The notes beneath the pieces are model-generated. The model was not told the origin of the DNA and made no database searches. It saw only the letters and a list, made by a program, of their open reading frames with translations. This document shows positions 27,150 through 35,077 of a stretch of DNA of 64,000 bases, in pieces (within the stretch, counting starts at the first letter, position 1; every line of letters begins with the position of its first letter). Made by a program: the position numbers and the translations under genes. Source of the stretch: Mesobacillus jeotgali (GTDB lineage Bacteria > Bacillota > Bacilli > Bacillales > Cytobacillaceae); assembly GCF_031759225.1 (NCBI RefSeq), contig NZ_CP134494.1:2106501-2170500 (forward strand), read 5' to 3'.

Positions 27150-27424
27150 TATAGCGTTGATGAGAACAGTAGTTAAGTTCGGATTTTAACAGAGAGCTCC
27201 TGGATGCTGAAAGGGAGTATATTCGGCTTAATGAAGAAAGCCTCGGAGCTTCTTGCCAATCTGATTGTAAATCAGGGATCGCAAGACGGGTTCTTCCGAT
27301 ATAAAGATAGGGTATGCACGTACCCGAAGAGGTTGGTTTGGCGACGAATCAACAAACTGAGGTGGTACCGCGAAGTCAAACTCTCGTCCTCAAGATTCAT
27401 TTCTTGGGGGTGAGAGTTTTTTTA
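27150..27424 (+). promoter_or_regulatory. T-box leader controlling a GNAT gene
   Basis: Stem I shows GATGAGAACAGTAG (kink-turn and S-turn), AGAGAG at 27191 and the returning strand CTTAATGAAG. The T-box AACTGAGGTGGTACCGCG lies at 27355-27372, and the terminator AAACTCTC ... GAGAGTTTTTTT at 27378-27424. GTTAAG/CTTAAT pairing puts the S-turn GAA at 27233-27235, so the specifier is best read as AAA (Lys, 27237-27239); GCC (Ala, 27240-27242) is the alternative. The T in TGGT predicts a tRNA with discriminator A, which fits both. Uncharged tRNA would allow transcription of the gene at 27460. Confidence 0.88.
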
Positions 27425-27459
27425 TTGTATAAAATTCGAGGAACAGTGAGGGAAATAAG

Positions 27460-28026
27460 ATGACAAATCCTATATTACTAGATATTCCATCCCAGTTAGA
27501 AACTGAAAGATTATTACTTCGCGCACCACATCGTACAGGTGACGGAAATATTGTTAACCAGGCAATAAGGGCTTCTTTTAATGAGTTAAAAGCTTGGCTT
27601 CCATTTGCGCAGAAGCTCCCTGCCGTTGAGGAAACTGAGATTAACTTGAGAAATGCCTATATCAACTTTTTAAAGAGGGAGAGCTTTCGTTTCCTCATTT
27701 TTCATAGAAAAACGAATGTTTTCATTGGGACTATCAGCCTTCAAGGGATACACTGGGGTATTCCTAAAGGTGAAATTGGATATTGGATCAATTCGAAGTT
27801 TGGCGGAAACGGTTATATGACGGAAGCCGTAAAGGCGGTAACTGATTTTGGGCTAGAACAACTTGAATTCAAGAGAGTCGAAATTAGATGTGAATCTACT
27901 AATCTGAAAAGCCGTGCGATTTCAGAAAAACTTGGTTATGAATTAGAGGGTATCTTACGGAAGGAGGATTTATCAGCTGACGGCAGCAGGGTGACTGATA
28001 CTTGCATTTATTCAATCATTTCCTGA
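27460..28026 (+). CDS. GNAT acetyltransferase (RimJ/RimL type), T-box regulated
   Basis: 188 residues; AGTGAGGGA lies upstream. ETERLLLRAPHRTGDGN, FRFLIFHRKTNVFIGTI, KGEIGYWINSKFGGNGYMTEAV (acetyl-CoA loop) and SRAISEKLGYELEGILRKED are the motifs of the ribosomal-protein-Ser-acetyltransferase (YdaF-like) branch. Control by a T-box implies a role tied to one amino acid or its tRNA, perhaps detoxifying an amino-acid analogue or modifying the amino acid (inference). Confidence 0.87.
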   Translation: MTNPILLDIPSQLETERLLLRAPHRTGDGNIVNQAIRASFNELKAWLPFAQKLPAVEETEINLRNAYINFLKRESFRFLIFHRKTNVFIGTISLQGIHWGIPKGEIGYWINSKFGGNGYMTEAVKAVTDFGLEQLEFKRVEIRCESTNLKSRAISEKLGYELEGILRKEDLSADGSRVTDTCIYSIIS

Positions 28027-28038
28027 TGTTACTGGTTT

Positions 28039-28060
28039 AATAATTCAGGAAGGATTATTT
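28039..28060 (+). repeat. dispersed AGGAAGGATT hairpin, degenerate copy
   Basis: AATAATTC AGGAA GGATTATT: short A/T-rich stem with the family core, followed by TTACTTTGC rather than a T run, so probably a weak terminator. Confidence 0.5.
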
Positions 28061-28117
28061 TACTTTGCTATGGAATTTCTTTATTACTAGAAACATGTGG
28101 GGAGTTAAAATCATAAG

Positions 28118-28564
28118 ATGAGTGGAGTGTACTTTAGAAATATTGACCATACTAACGAATTCACCGTGAAAAATATAAAAGTAAAACCTGGTCAGGAAAG
28201 TTTTATTGAAACTGTTGATGAATGTTTAAGAGAAGCTAATATTTGTCCGGAATGGCGCCCTGTTGCTATTTATAATGATGAGGATGTTATTGGATTTGCT
28301 ATGTACGGCTCTTTTGGTCTAAACAAAGATACTTGGATTGATAGAATCGTCATTGATGAGAAATACCAGGGCAATGGTTTTGGCAAAACAGCCATGGTTA
28401 AACTTATTGATAAAGTTTCAAAAGAGTATGGTGTCAAAGTTATCTATTTAAGCATCATCGAGGAAAATAAGATAGCTCACAGACTATACAAGAGCTTGGG
28501 GTTTGAATGCACCAATGAAAGAGATCCAAATGGAGAACTCATATTTAAATATGTAATTGACTGA
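28118..28564 (+). CDS. GNAT acetyltransferase, BltD-like (polyamine type)
   Basis: 148 residues. ESFIETVDECLREA, WRPVAIYNDEDVIGFAMYGSF, TWIDRIVIDEKYQGNGFGKTAM (acetyl-CoA loop) and VIYLSIIEENKIAHRLYKSLGFECTNERDPNGE closely follow B. subtilis BltD, a spermine/spermidine acetyltransferase. No Blt-type efflux pump is adjacent. GGGGAG lies 14 bases before the ATG, somewhat far. Confidence 0.85.
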   Translation: MSGVYFRNIDHTNEFTVKNIKVKPGQESFIETVDECLREANICPEWRPVAIYNDEDVIGFAMYGSFGLNKDTWIDRIVIDEKYQGNGFGKTAMVKLIDKVSKEYGVKVIYLSIIEENKIAHRLYKSLGFECTNERDPNGELIFKYVID

Positions 28565-28643
28565 AAATTGAAACCTATTCCCGTCACAATCGTAAAGGTT
28601 TATATAAAATACGGTAAGGAGTGTTGGGAATATGGGATGAGGA

Positions 28644-28853
28644 TTGGCCAGGAACACAGATTTTAGTGGTCACCAGATCGAAATAGCTGTAATCTTCACC
28701 TTGTTCATAGTGGTTGCAATTTGGGTGTATTATGATTCAGACAAATATTTCATTGGGTTCAGGAGACATATTTTTTGGGTATTAACAATCTTCACTGGTC
28801 CAATTGGGCTTATAATTTATCTCATGCAGCGGAAAAAAGAAGAATTAATTTGA
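28644..28853 (+). CDS. small two-span membrane protein (PLDc_N-like)
   Basis: 69 residues from TTG 28644 (GGGATGAG upstream). Span one is AVIFTLFIVVAIWVYYDSD, span two HIFWVLTIFTGPIGLIIYLMQRKKE; the W-xLT-x-F-x-GPIGLIIYL-x-R pattern is that of the PLDc_N / YxlE-like short membrane module. Confidence 0.6.
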   Translation: MARNTDFSGHQIEIAVIFTLFIVVAIWVYYDSDKYFIGFRRHIFWVLTIFTGPIGLIIYLMQRKKEELI

Positions 28854-28934
28854 TTAGGTTGGTTATTTGTCCAAATACAATTCGTGCCTATGTTACTGAG
28901 AAGGCTTTATTAGACAGAGGAAGCCATTTATGAA

Positions 28935-29057
28935 GGAAAGCGTCCGATAGAAGGGTCCTATCGACCAAACGGAGGCCGTGACAGAAGGAAAGTGTCTGAT
29001 AGAAAGGCTCTATCGGCCAAAACGTAGATGCGACGGAAGAAAAGTGTCGGATAGCAA
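28935..29057. repeat. 52-bp tandem array, three units (last truncated)
   Basis: Units begin at 28935, 28987 and 29039, exactly 52 bp apart. Each has GGAAAGYGTCYGATAG, then a CTATCG arm pairing with CGATAG. On the complementary strand the unit opens ATCGGACGCTTTCC, similar to TTCGGACAGCTTTTCC in the large array at 40629, which has the same period. Confidence 0.8.
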
Positions 29058-29087
29058 TAAAGTACATCACCATGTAAAAATTATAGC

Positions 29088-29124
29088 AGCCCTACCAGAA
29101 ACTTAACCTCTGGCAGGGCTTTTT
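29088..29124 (+). terminator. terminator
   Basis: AGCCCTACCAGA / TCTGGCAGGGCT with one mismatch, followed by TTTTT. Confidence 0.8.
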
Positions 29125-29140
29125 GTAGTTTTCAAAAGTA

Positions 29141-29169
29141 TTTACAATGATCCTCATGAGTGTTAATAT
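29141..29169 (+). promoter_or_regulatory. promoter of the arsR-rhodanese gene
   Basis: TTTACA (29141-29146), 17-base spacer, TAATAT (29164-29169). Confidence 0.65.
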
Positions 29170-29188
29170 TCAACTGATTAGTTGAATA
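29167..29188. promoter_or_regulatory. ArsR-type operator
   Basis: Perfect inverted repeat TATTCAACT-GATT-AGTTGAATA. ATTCAA...TTGAAT is the usual ArsR/SmtB half-site arrangement, and it overlaps the -10 box, as expected for autorepression. Confidence 0.8.
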
Positions 29189-29200
29189 GTTTTTCTGGAG

Positions 29201-29857
29201 GTGTTAATTATCGAAAATCGTGAATTTAAAGATTTCATATATGGAGAGTTCGCCCGGATTGGAAAGGCAATATCCAGTCCAAAAAGGATTGAACTTCTTG
29301 ACCTGCTGACTCAAGGTCCCAAAACGGTTGAAGCTTTGGCTGCTGACACGAAAATGAGCATAGCCAATACCTCAAAGCATCTACAGACCTTGCTGGAATC
29401 TAAACTCGTGACTTACTCAAAGGATAAAAATTATGTGATTTATCGTTTGGCCAGTGAACAAGTATTGATGTTGGTATTAGCGTTAAGAGGAACGGCAGAG
29501 GAGCGGAATTCAGATGTAAAGCTTGTAAGGAAAGATCATATTCTGAAGGAAAACTCACTTAGTCCAATCACATTTGATGAGTTAGGTGAAAAGTTAAAAA
29601 GCGGTGCTGTCACTTTACTGGATGTGAGACCGTTTGAAGAATATAAGCATGGTCATTTGCCTTACGCTTTATCAATGCCGATTTCCGAATTAAAATTCCA
29701 ACTAGATTCTTTACCAAAAGATAAAGAGATTGTGGCATACTGCCGGGGACCATATTGTGTGTATGCTACGGAAGCAGTAGAGTTTCTTAAATCAAAAGGA
29801 TATAGAGCTACATTGCTGGATGCAGGAATTAATGAATGGAAACAAATACAACATTAA
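29201..29857 (+). CDS. ArsR-family regulator fused to rhodanese domain
   Basis: 218 residues if the GTG at 29201 is used. GGAGGTG occupies 29197-29203, so the GTG lies inside the binding site; ATC at 29210 (giving xENREFKDFIYGEFARIG) is the best-spaced codon. Winged helix at about 15-85 (ISSPKRIELLDLLTQGPKTVEALAAD...SIANTSKHLQTLLESKLV), rhodanese at about 120-218 with active-site loop CRGPYCVYATEAV (Cys in CRGPYC). The rhodanese Cys probably senses persulfide or sulfide, as in sulfur-responsive ArsR fusions. The MFS gene 103 bp downstream is a likely target. Confidence 0.88.
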   Translation: MLIIENREFKDFIYGEFARIGKAISSPKRIELLDLLTQGPKTVEALAADTKMSIANTSKHLQTLLESKLVTYSKDKNYVIYRLASEQVLMLVLALRGTAEERNSDVKLVRKDHILKENSLSPITFDELGEKLKSGAVTLLDVRPFEEYKHGHLPYALSMPISELKFQLDSLPKDKEIVAYCRGPYCVYATEAVEFLKSKGYRATLLDAGINEWKQIQH

Positions 29858-29960
29858 AGCTTTTACACATTTAGCTGCTTCACTAGCGGTTATATAGAAA
29901 ACAGCAATTTTAAAAGCCTGAAAACTTGTTCGGGTTAATTTTTGGAGGTGATTTGAAATA

Positions 29961-31181
29961 GTGCCTAAAATTGGAATCAAGGAAAATATCGTGCAATTCG
30001 CCCTTTTGGTCCTGACGAATCTGTTCGTCGGTTCAATGGTCGGGATTGAGCGTACCGTTCTCCCGCTGCTGGGAGAAGAACAATTCGGACTGGCATCTGC
30101 AAGTGCTGCGCTATCGTTTATTATCAGTTTTGGGTTTTCCAAAGCGATTGTAAACTACTTCGCAGGTCAAATTGCAGATCGGTTTGGGCGTAAGAAAGTG
30201 TTATTGCTAGGCTGGTTCTTCGGCCTTTTCGTGCCAATCCTTATTATCTTCGCACATGCCTGGTGGGTCATAATCATTGCGAACATCTTGCTCGGGATTA
30301 ATCAGGGACTGGCATGGTCAATGACGGTGAATATGAAAATCGACCTTTCGAAACCGACCCAGCGTGGTACTGCAGTAGGTTTGAATGAGTTTGCCGGTTA
30401 TTCAGGTGTAGCGATTATGGCTGCTGTTTCAGGATATATTGCCTCATCTTATTCGTTAAGGCCAGAGCCATTCTATATTGGGGTTGGAATTGTAGTGATC
30501 GGGATTTTGCTATCGTTGATTGTCAAGGATACAGCAGAGCACCTGAAGCTCCAGATTAAGAATAGTGGAAACGCTACTTCGGGGATTACTAAATCGGCAA
30601 AAGAAGTTTTTGCATTGACAACCTGGAAAAACAAGAGTTTATCAACCATTAGTTTTGCAGGCTTATCAACGAACCTAAAGGATGGCATGGCTTGGGGACT
30701 TTTTCCGATTTATTTCACTGCCGCAGGATTATCCGTTGGCCAAATCGGTACAATAGTTGCAGTTTATCCTGCTGCCTGGGGTATTTTCCAATTGTTCACT
30801 GGAACATTAAGCGATAAGATTGGCAGAAAAGTCTTAATCACATATGGCATGTGGACACAAGCTGCGGCACTATGGTTCATACTTGCTGCAGATAAATATT
30901 CACAATGGATTGTAGGTGCTCTTTTGTTAGGCCTTGGCACGGCGATGGTCTATCCAACCTTGCAAGCCGCAATCAGTGATGTTGCCGACCCGGACTGGAG
31001 AGCTTCCTCAATGGGAGTATACCGCTTCTGGCGTGACAGCGGCTATGCGTTCGGTGCATTGATGGCAGGAATTATCGCCGACCTTCTAGGTGTGAACTGG
31101 GCAATCGGCTTAGTCGCATTCCTTCCATTTTTAGCAGGAATACTTTCGAAAGTTCGTATGAAGGAAACGATAAAAAGTTGA
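29961..31181 (+). CDS. MFS transporter
   Basis: 406 residues from GTG 29961 (GGAGGTGA upstream), with 12 predicted spans. The MFS signature GQIADRFGRKKVLLLG follows span 2, and GTLSDKIGRKVLITYGMW marks the same loop of the second half. A conserved acid in VGIERTVLPLLG near span 1 suggests proton coupling. Context with the ArsR-rhodanese regulator suggests export of a thiol-reactive or sulfur compound (inference). Confidence 0.87.
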   Translation: MPKIGIKENIVQFALLVLTNLFVGSMVGIERTVLPLLGEEQFGLASASAALSFIISFGFSKAIVNYFAGQIADRFGRKKVLLLGWFFGLFVPILIIFAHAWWVIIIANILLGINQGLAWSMTVNMKIDLSKPTQRGTAVGLNEFAGYSGVAIMAAVSGYIASSYSLRPEPFYIGVGIVVIGILLSLIVKDTAEHLKLQIKNSGNATSGITKSAKEVFALTTWKNKSLSTISFAGLSTNLKDGMAWGLFPIYFTAAGLSVGQIGTIVAVYPAAWGIFQLFTGTLSDKIGRKVLITYGMWTQAAALWFILAADKYSQWIVGALLLGLGTAMVYPTLQAAISDVADPDWRASSMGVYRFWRDSGYAFGALMAGIIADLLGVNWAIGLVAFLPFLAGILSKVRMKETIKS

Positions 31182-31514
31182 TAGGATTGGTGCATCTCCT
31201 AATGTGTGATGTACCAATTCTATTGTAGAAATCCCTGAGTTATGATGGGAATACAATGAGTCGAAAAATTGGATCTAAATCTATTTTGACATAGGTACTG
31301 ACGAAAATTTAATAGGTACAAGTCAGCAGAAACTAAATCGGTCGTAAATCTCAAACTTTACTGGCCCTTAATCGCCACTAAATATTGAAACTACATTGTG
31401 TTGGTGATTTCGTGCACTTGTTATAAAAAAGGAAGTGGATTCCACAAAACAATGCTATTGTTTTTTTATATTGAGCTATAAGTAAAGAATTGAGTATAAT
31501 TAAAATACTGTTTG

Positions 31515-31600
31515 AAGTATAAAAGGCAATTCCACTGAAAGATGGAAACGCAACACTAAAGGGACTATGCCCGGACAAGGCTACTTAAGGTGATTACTAT
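31515..31600 (+). promoter_or_regulatory. probable c-di-GMP-I (GEMM) riboswitch
   Basis: AAAGGCAA (31522), a hairpin capped by GAAA (31537-31540), GGAAACGCAA (31543), CTAAAGGGACTA (31556-31567) and GGCTACTTAAGG (31579-31590) occur in the order of the GEMM-I consensus. The second stem is degenerate. GGTT (31606) can pair with AACC (31619), which competes with AACCA / TTGGT before a T-rich run (31619-31642), a possible switch. It precedes a GGDEF gene, so feedback by its own product is plausible. It accounts for most of the gap 31182-31664. Confidence 0.6.
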
Positions 31601-31664
31601 ACCAGGGTTGATGGAAGTAACCAGATAATTGATTGGTCTCTTTTCATAAAAAGGAGAAGACATT

Positions 31665-32693
31665 TTGGGGAAAATAGCATCATTGGAGGACTTTAAAAGG
31701 ACCGTTTATCTTAGTATGATCATTCCCAGCTTGCTGGCTATGATTTCTTACATGCTTTTCGTATACAATCAACCAGGTCATGGGAAATATTTAATGCTTA
31801 CAGGAGTTCTGACTTTCTGGTTTACAATCAGTTTAATACTGTTATATCAAAAAAGGCTCCTGCGTATTGTGGAGTACGGAACATTAATAATCATTTCTTC
31901 TATGCATATAGGAACCGTATACGATGGCTTTTATAATTATATTGCCATTGACAAAGCTGGTGCTTTCGGAGTAACGATCATGTGGGTACCTGCTGTGATT
32001 CTCAGCTTTTTCCTTATTCTCGGAGCAAGACGAGGGCTTTTCTTCTCCCTATCAGTTTTTTTTGTCATCTTTTTGATGGGCATATTGAATTTCTCAGAGA
32101 TGTCCGAGGATTATCTGATATCTGTGATTCAGTTCTATGTGGCCTATCTTTTTTACATTCTGATTATCTATTTTTCGCAGTTTTTAATTAAACTTTTTTC
32201 AGACTTCCAAGATATGAAAGAGAATGCTTATACTGATGCATTGACAGGAATCGGCAATCGACCTCAAATTGACATTTGGCTGGAAGAAAAGATTTCTGAG
32301 ACGACTGACGTTCCCGTATCTGTTTTATTTTTTGATATCGATCATTTTAAGACTGTTAATGATACATACGGACATAAAGTTGGGGATACCGTCCTCAAGG
32401 AATTAGCCGGTGTTGTTAATGAATATCTGACTGTAAACGAACAATTTGGTCGCTGGGGAGGGGAAGAGTTTATGATCATTTCCTCTCAATCTGGGAAAAA
32501 TGCATTGGAGTTGGCTGATGAACTGCGCTTGAAAATCAAAGAATATCATTTTAAGACAGCTGGTAGTTTGACTGTAAGTTTTGGAGTGACTGAGTATAAA
32601 GCGGGTGAATCAGTCGATTCATTTGTCAGCCGGGCGGACAGAGGGCTGTATCAATCAAAGGATGAAGGACGAAATAGAGTTACTATTGTTTAG
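31665..32693 (+). CDS. membrane diguanylate cyclase (GGDEF)
   Basis: 342 residues from TTG 31665 (AAAGGAGAAG upstream). About six spans fill residues 15-180; the GGDEF domain (about 190-342) has DALTGIGNRPQ, FFDIDHFKTVNDTYGHKVGD and the active loop RWGGEEF. The RxxD product-inhibition site is absent (TVNE at that position), so control may lie at the RNA level through the upstream riboswitch. Makes c-di-GMP from GTP at the membrane. Confidence 0.9.
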   Translation: MGKIASLEDFKRTVYLSMIIPSLLAMISYMLFVYNQPGHGKYLMLTGVLTFWFTISLILLYQKRLLRIVEYGTLIIISSMHIGTVYDGFYNYIAIDKAGAFGVTIMWVPAVILSFFLILGARRGLFFSLSVFFVIFLMGILNFSEMSEDYLISVIQFYVAYLFYILIIYFSQFLIKLFSDFQDMKENAYTDALTGIGNRPQIDIWLEEKISETTDVPVSVLFFDIDHFKTVNDTYGHKVGDTVLKELAGVVNEYLTVNEQFGRWGGEEFMIISSQSGKNALELADELRLKIKEYHFKTAGSLTVSFGVTEYKAGESVDSFVSRADRGLYQSKDEGRNRVTIV

Positions 32694-32731
32694 TCTCTTT
32701 TAGGTCTGAACTACAAATATAAATATAGAAG

Positions 32732-32769
32732 AAAGGGATGCCAATCGTACAGATTCGGTATCCTTTTTT
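32732..32769 (+). terminator. terminator of the GGDEF gene
   Basis: AAGGGATGCCAATC / GATTCGGTATCCTT with one mismatch, then TTTT. Confidence 0.8.
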
Positions 32770-32887
32770 GGTTTTCTATTTATAACATTTTACATCCAAT
32801 TATTACAAAAGGATTTTACCACAATTTTCATTTTTTAGTTGACGATAGATAGTAATATTAAGCTAACATTAGTAGTGGGGTGTAAAA

Positions 32888-33082
32888 ATGCTATCAAATA
32901 TGGGGGCACCAGCTTTTGTTTTAGTTTTTAATATAGTTTTTTTGATTGTATGTGTATTTATTATGTATGTAGTCATTACAAAAGCAGTAAAGAAAGGGAT
33001 TAACCAATCAGTTGTTGGCAAATTTATCGAAAAGAATTATGGTGTCAAGGGCAGTAAAAGTGATTTAGATAATGACAAGTGA
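32888..33082 (+). CDS. small single-span membrane protein
   Basis: 64 residues; GTGGGGTG lies upstream. One span (FVLVFNIVFLIVCVFIMYVVI) followed by a basic, then acidic tail (AVKKGINQSVVGKFIEKNYGVKGSKSDLDNDK). No family recognised. Confidence 0.6.
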   Translation: MLSNMGAPAFVLVFNIVFLIVCVFIMYVVITKAVKKGINQSVVGKFIEKNYGVKGSKSDLDNDK

Positions 33083-33098
33083 TATATTTTTTACTATC

Positions 33099-33138
33099 CG
33101 GCGTTAACCCAGAAGGATAATCGCCATTTTTGTTTTTT
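33099..33138 (+). terminator. dispersed hairpin family, copy
   Basis: GGCGTTAACCCAGAAGGATAATCGCC followed by ATTTTTGTTTTTT; the GGCG/CGCC ends pair and the AGAAGGAT core is preserved. Confidence 0.6.
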
Positions 33139-33317
33139 AATTGCGAATGGCCTGTATAGCTAAAAAAGTAGATTCATTTTATTCAAATTAATGAAATTAT
33201 TCTTAGACCGATTTATTACAATAAAGTGATATGTTAATTCCTTTTGCAGGAATCTAAACACAGGCATTGAATTTTATAGAGTATAGTTTTATAACTGATG
33301 AAATTGGAGTGTGTTTT

Positions 33318-33881
33318 GTGGAAAAAGGGATGATTATTGTTTTAAACGGTGTATCAAGTTCAGGAAAATCAACTTTAGCGAAAGAAATAACCAAGTTGCT
33401 TCCTGACTTTTTTGCTTTCAGCGTGGATGATTATGATTTAGTCATTGAAAAGATGGAAGATAGGGAACACGAGCGGTTAATACCCATCGAAACAGAATAT
33501 TTTTATTATAAAAATGTGGCAATGTTCTCAGATCGAGGGGTTAATTTGATACTAGACCAAATCCTTCATGACCCCATTACCTTACAAAATTTTTATGAAA
33601 CGCTAAAATCTTGTCCAATACTTCTTGTGGGAGTTCATTGTCCTGTCGAAGAACTCAAGAAAAGAGAAGTGTTAAGAGGAGACCGCCGGATTGGGCAAGC
33701 AATTTCTCAGCTCAGTTTTGTACATAAGCAAGAAATTTATGATATAGAAGTTAATACTTACGCCAACTCAATGATGGAATGTGCAAAAGAAATTGTGGAT
33801 TGTTTAAAAAGTGATACACCATTAATAGGATTTGAAAAATCACTAGAGCAATTCGAGTCTTTAAGGAGTAGTATAAAGTGA
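33318..33881 (+). CDS. P-loop kinase, chloramphenicol-phosphotransferase/zeta-like
   Basis: 187 residues from GTG 33318 (GGAGTG upstream); the frame extends to 33267 without a binding site. MIIVLNGVSSSGKSTLAKEI is the Walker A; FAFSVDDYD has the acidic catalytic position of the CPT family; LLVGVHCPVEELKKREVLRGDRRIGQAISQ matches the CPT lid. Could phosphorylate a small molecule; antibiotic resistance is not shown. Confidence 0.75.
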   Translation: MEKGMIIVLNGVSSSGKSTLAKEITKLLPDFFAFSVDDYDLVIEKMEDREHERLIPIETEYFYYKNVAMFSDRGVNLILDQILHDPITLQNFYETLKSCPILLVGVHCPVEELKKREVLRGDRRIGQAISQLSFVHKQEIYDIEVNTYANSMMECAKEIVDCLKSDTPLIGFEKSLEQFESLRSSIK

Positions 33882-33956
33882 CCTTGGAATTACCGATCAA
33901 TGAATTGTTTGACTTTTATGGAAATTAAAGGTAGAGTTATAGTGAATTTAATAGGA

Positions 33957-34052
33957 AGACCACTAGGGGAGCCATTTTGTGGCTGAGACGGGAATGATTC
34001 CGGACCCTTTGAACCTGATCTAGTTCATACTAGCGTAGGAAAGTGGAGTCTG
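33957..34052 (+). promoter_or_regulatory. TPP riboswitch (THI box)
   Basis: CACTAGGGGAGCC, GGCTGAGA, GACCCTTTGAACCTGATCT, AGTTCATACTAGCGTAGGAA and AGTGG give the full THI-box order. It controls tenA through the terminator just downstream. Confidence 0.97.
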
Positions 34053-34077
34053 TGCTGGGTAAATATCAATTATTCTG

Positions 34078-34103
34078 CCGCTCCATTTTTGGGGCGGTTT
34101 TTT
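34078..34103 (+). terminator. riboswitch terminator
   Basis: CCGCTCC / GGGGCGG with one G-U pair, then TTTTTT; formed when TPP is bound (family knowledge). Confidence 0.8.
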
Positions 34104-34157
34104 CGTTGAATCGCTTCATTTAATGTCTTCCTAAAATAACTATAGGGGGAAAAATTT

Positions 34158-34847
34158 ATGAGTTTTTCAGCAGAATTGAGAAGAGAAGCAGCACCTATTT
34201 TTAATGCCATTTTTGAGCATCCTTTCGTAAAAGGGATTGCCAATGGAGATCTTAAGTCCGAGCAGTTGGTCCATTATGTTAAGCAGGATTTTGAATATTT
34301 GAGTTCTTTTATCCAGATCTATGGAATGGCCATTTCAAAATGTGAGACACGTGAAGATATGGAGATGTTCAATAAGCAGATATCCTTTATTTTGCACAGC
34401 GAAGTACACCCTCATAATAACTTTTGCCAAGTTGCAGGCGTTTCTTATGACGAGTTACAGGGATATCCTTTAGCGCCAACTGCACATCAGTATATCCGGC
34501 ATATGAAGAGCGTGGCCCATGAAGGTACATCAGGAGAGATTATTGCTGTCCTATTGCCTTGCCCATGGACCTATTGGGAGATAGGGAAAAAATTATTAAA
34601 TGAAGAAAAGCCGGACAGTCTGCATCCATTTTATGAGTGGATTCATTTTTACGGTGACCGCACAGATACAATTACTGAAAAATTCTGCGCTCGCCTGGAT
34701 AAATTGGCAGAAGGAGCCTCTGAAAAAGAAAGAAAAAAGATGAGAGAACATTTCCTCCTTAGCTGTCAGCTTGAATATATGTTCTGGGATATGGCTTATA
34801 AACTGGAAGAATGGCCTGTCCCAATGGAAGTAGTGACGAAAGGATAA
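34158..34847 (+). CDS. tenA: thiaminase II / aminopyrimidine aminohydrolase
   Basis: 229 residues; AGGGGG lies upstream. LLPCPWTYWEIG carries the catalytic Cys of TenA, YVKQDFEYLSSF the active-site Asp/Tyr and QLEYMFWDMAY the terminal Glu motif. TenA hydrolyses formyl-aminopyrimidine from broken thiamin so that HMP can be salvaged. In B. subtilis it heads tenA-tenI-thiOSGFD; here it stands alone behind a TPP riboswitch, suggesting a salvage-only unit. Confidence 0.95.
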   Translation: MSFSAELRREAAPIFNAIFEHPFVKGIANGDLKSEQLVHYVKQDFEYLSSFIQIYGMAISKCETREDMEMFNKQISFILHSEVHPHNNFCQVAGVSYDELQGYPLAPTAHQYIRHMKSVAHEGTSGEIIAVLLPCPWTYWEIGKKLLNEEKPDSLHPFYEWIHFYGDRTDTITEKFCARLDKLAEGASEKERKKMREHFLLSCQLEYMFWDMAYKLEEWPVPMEVVTKG

Positions 34848-34859
34848 TAAGCTATTTAG

Positions 34860-34888
34860 AACGTGCCTAAAATAGGTGCGTTTTTTCT
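34860..34888 (+). terminator. tenA terminator
   Basis: AACGTGCCT / AGGTGCGTT with one mismatch, then TTTTT. Confidence 0.8.
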
Positions 34889-35077
34889 TTTCACATAATT
34901 TAACTAGTAATAATATGAACAGCTTGTGGTTGGGAAATGGAAACTTTGTATTTGTGTAATCGGGCTTATCTTTCAAGGCAGATTGGCAAACTTTTGTAAG
35001 AATATTTAAATAATACTTAGAAATTTTGAGAAATTATGGTAATATTTATCAATGAAGAAATAGTTTAGGGGGATAAA

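Noticed and set aside
27204..27413. 69-codon ORF across the T-box leader
   Set aside because: It translates the structured T-box and terminator; RNA motifs explain the sequence.
33267..33881. Toxin-antitoxin zeta toxin
   Set aside because: No epsilon-type antitoxin gene beside it; the lid motif fits chloramphenicol-phosphotransferase-like kinases better.
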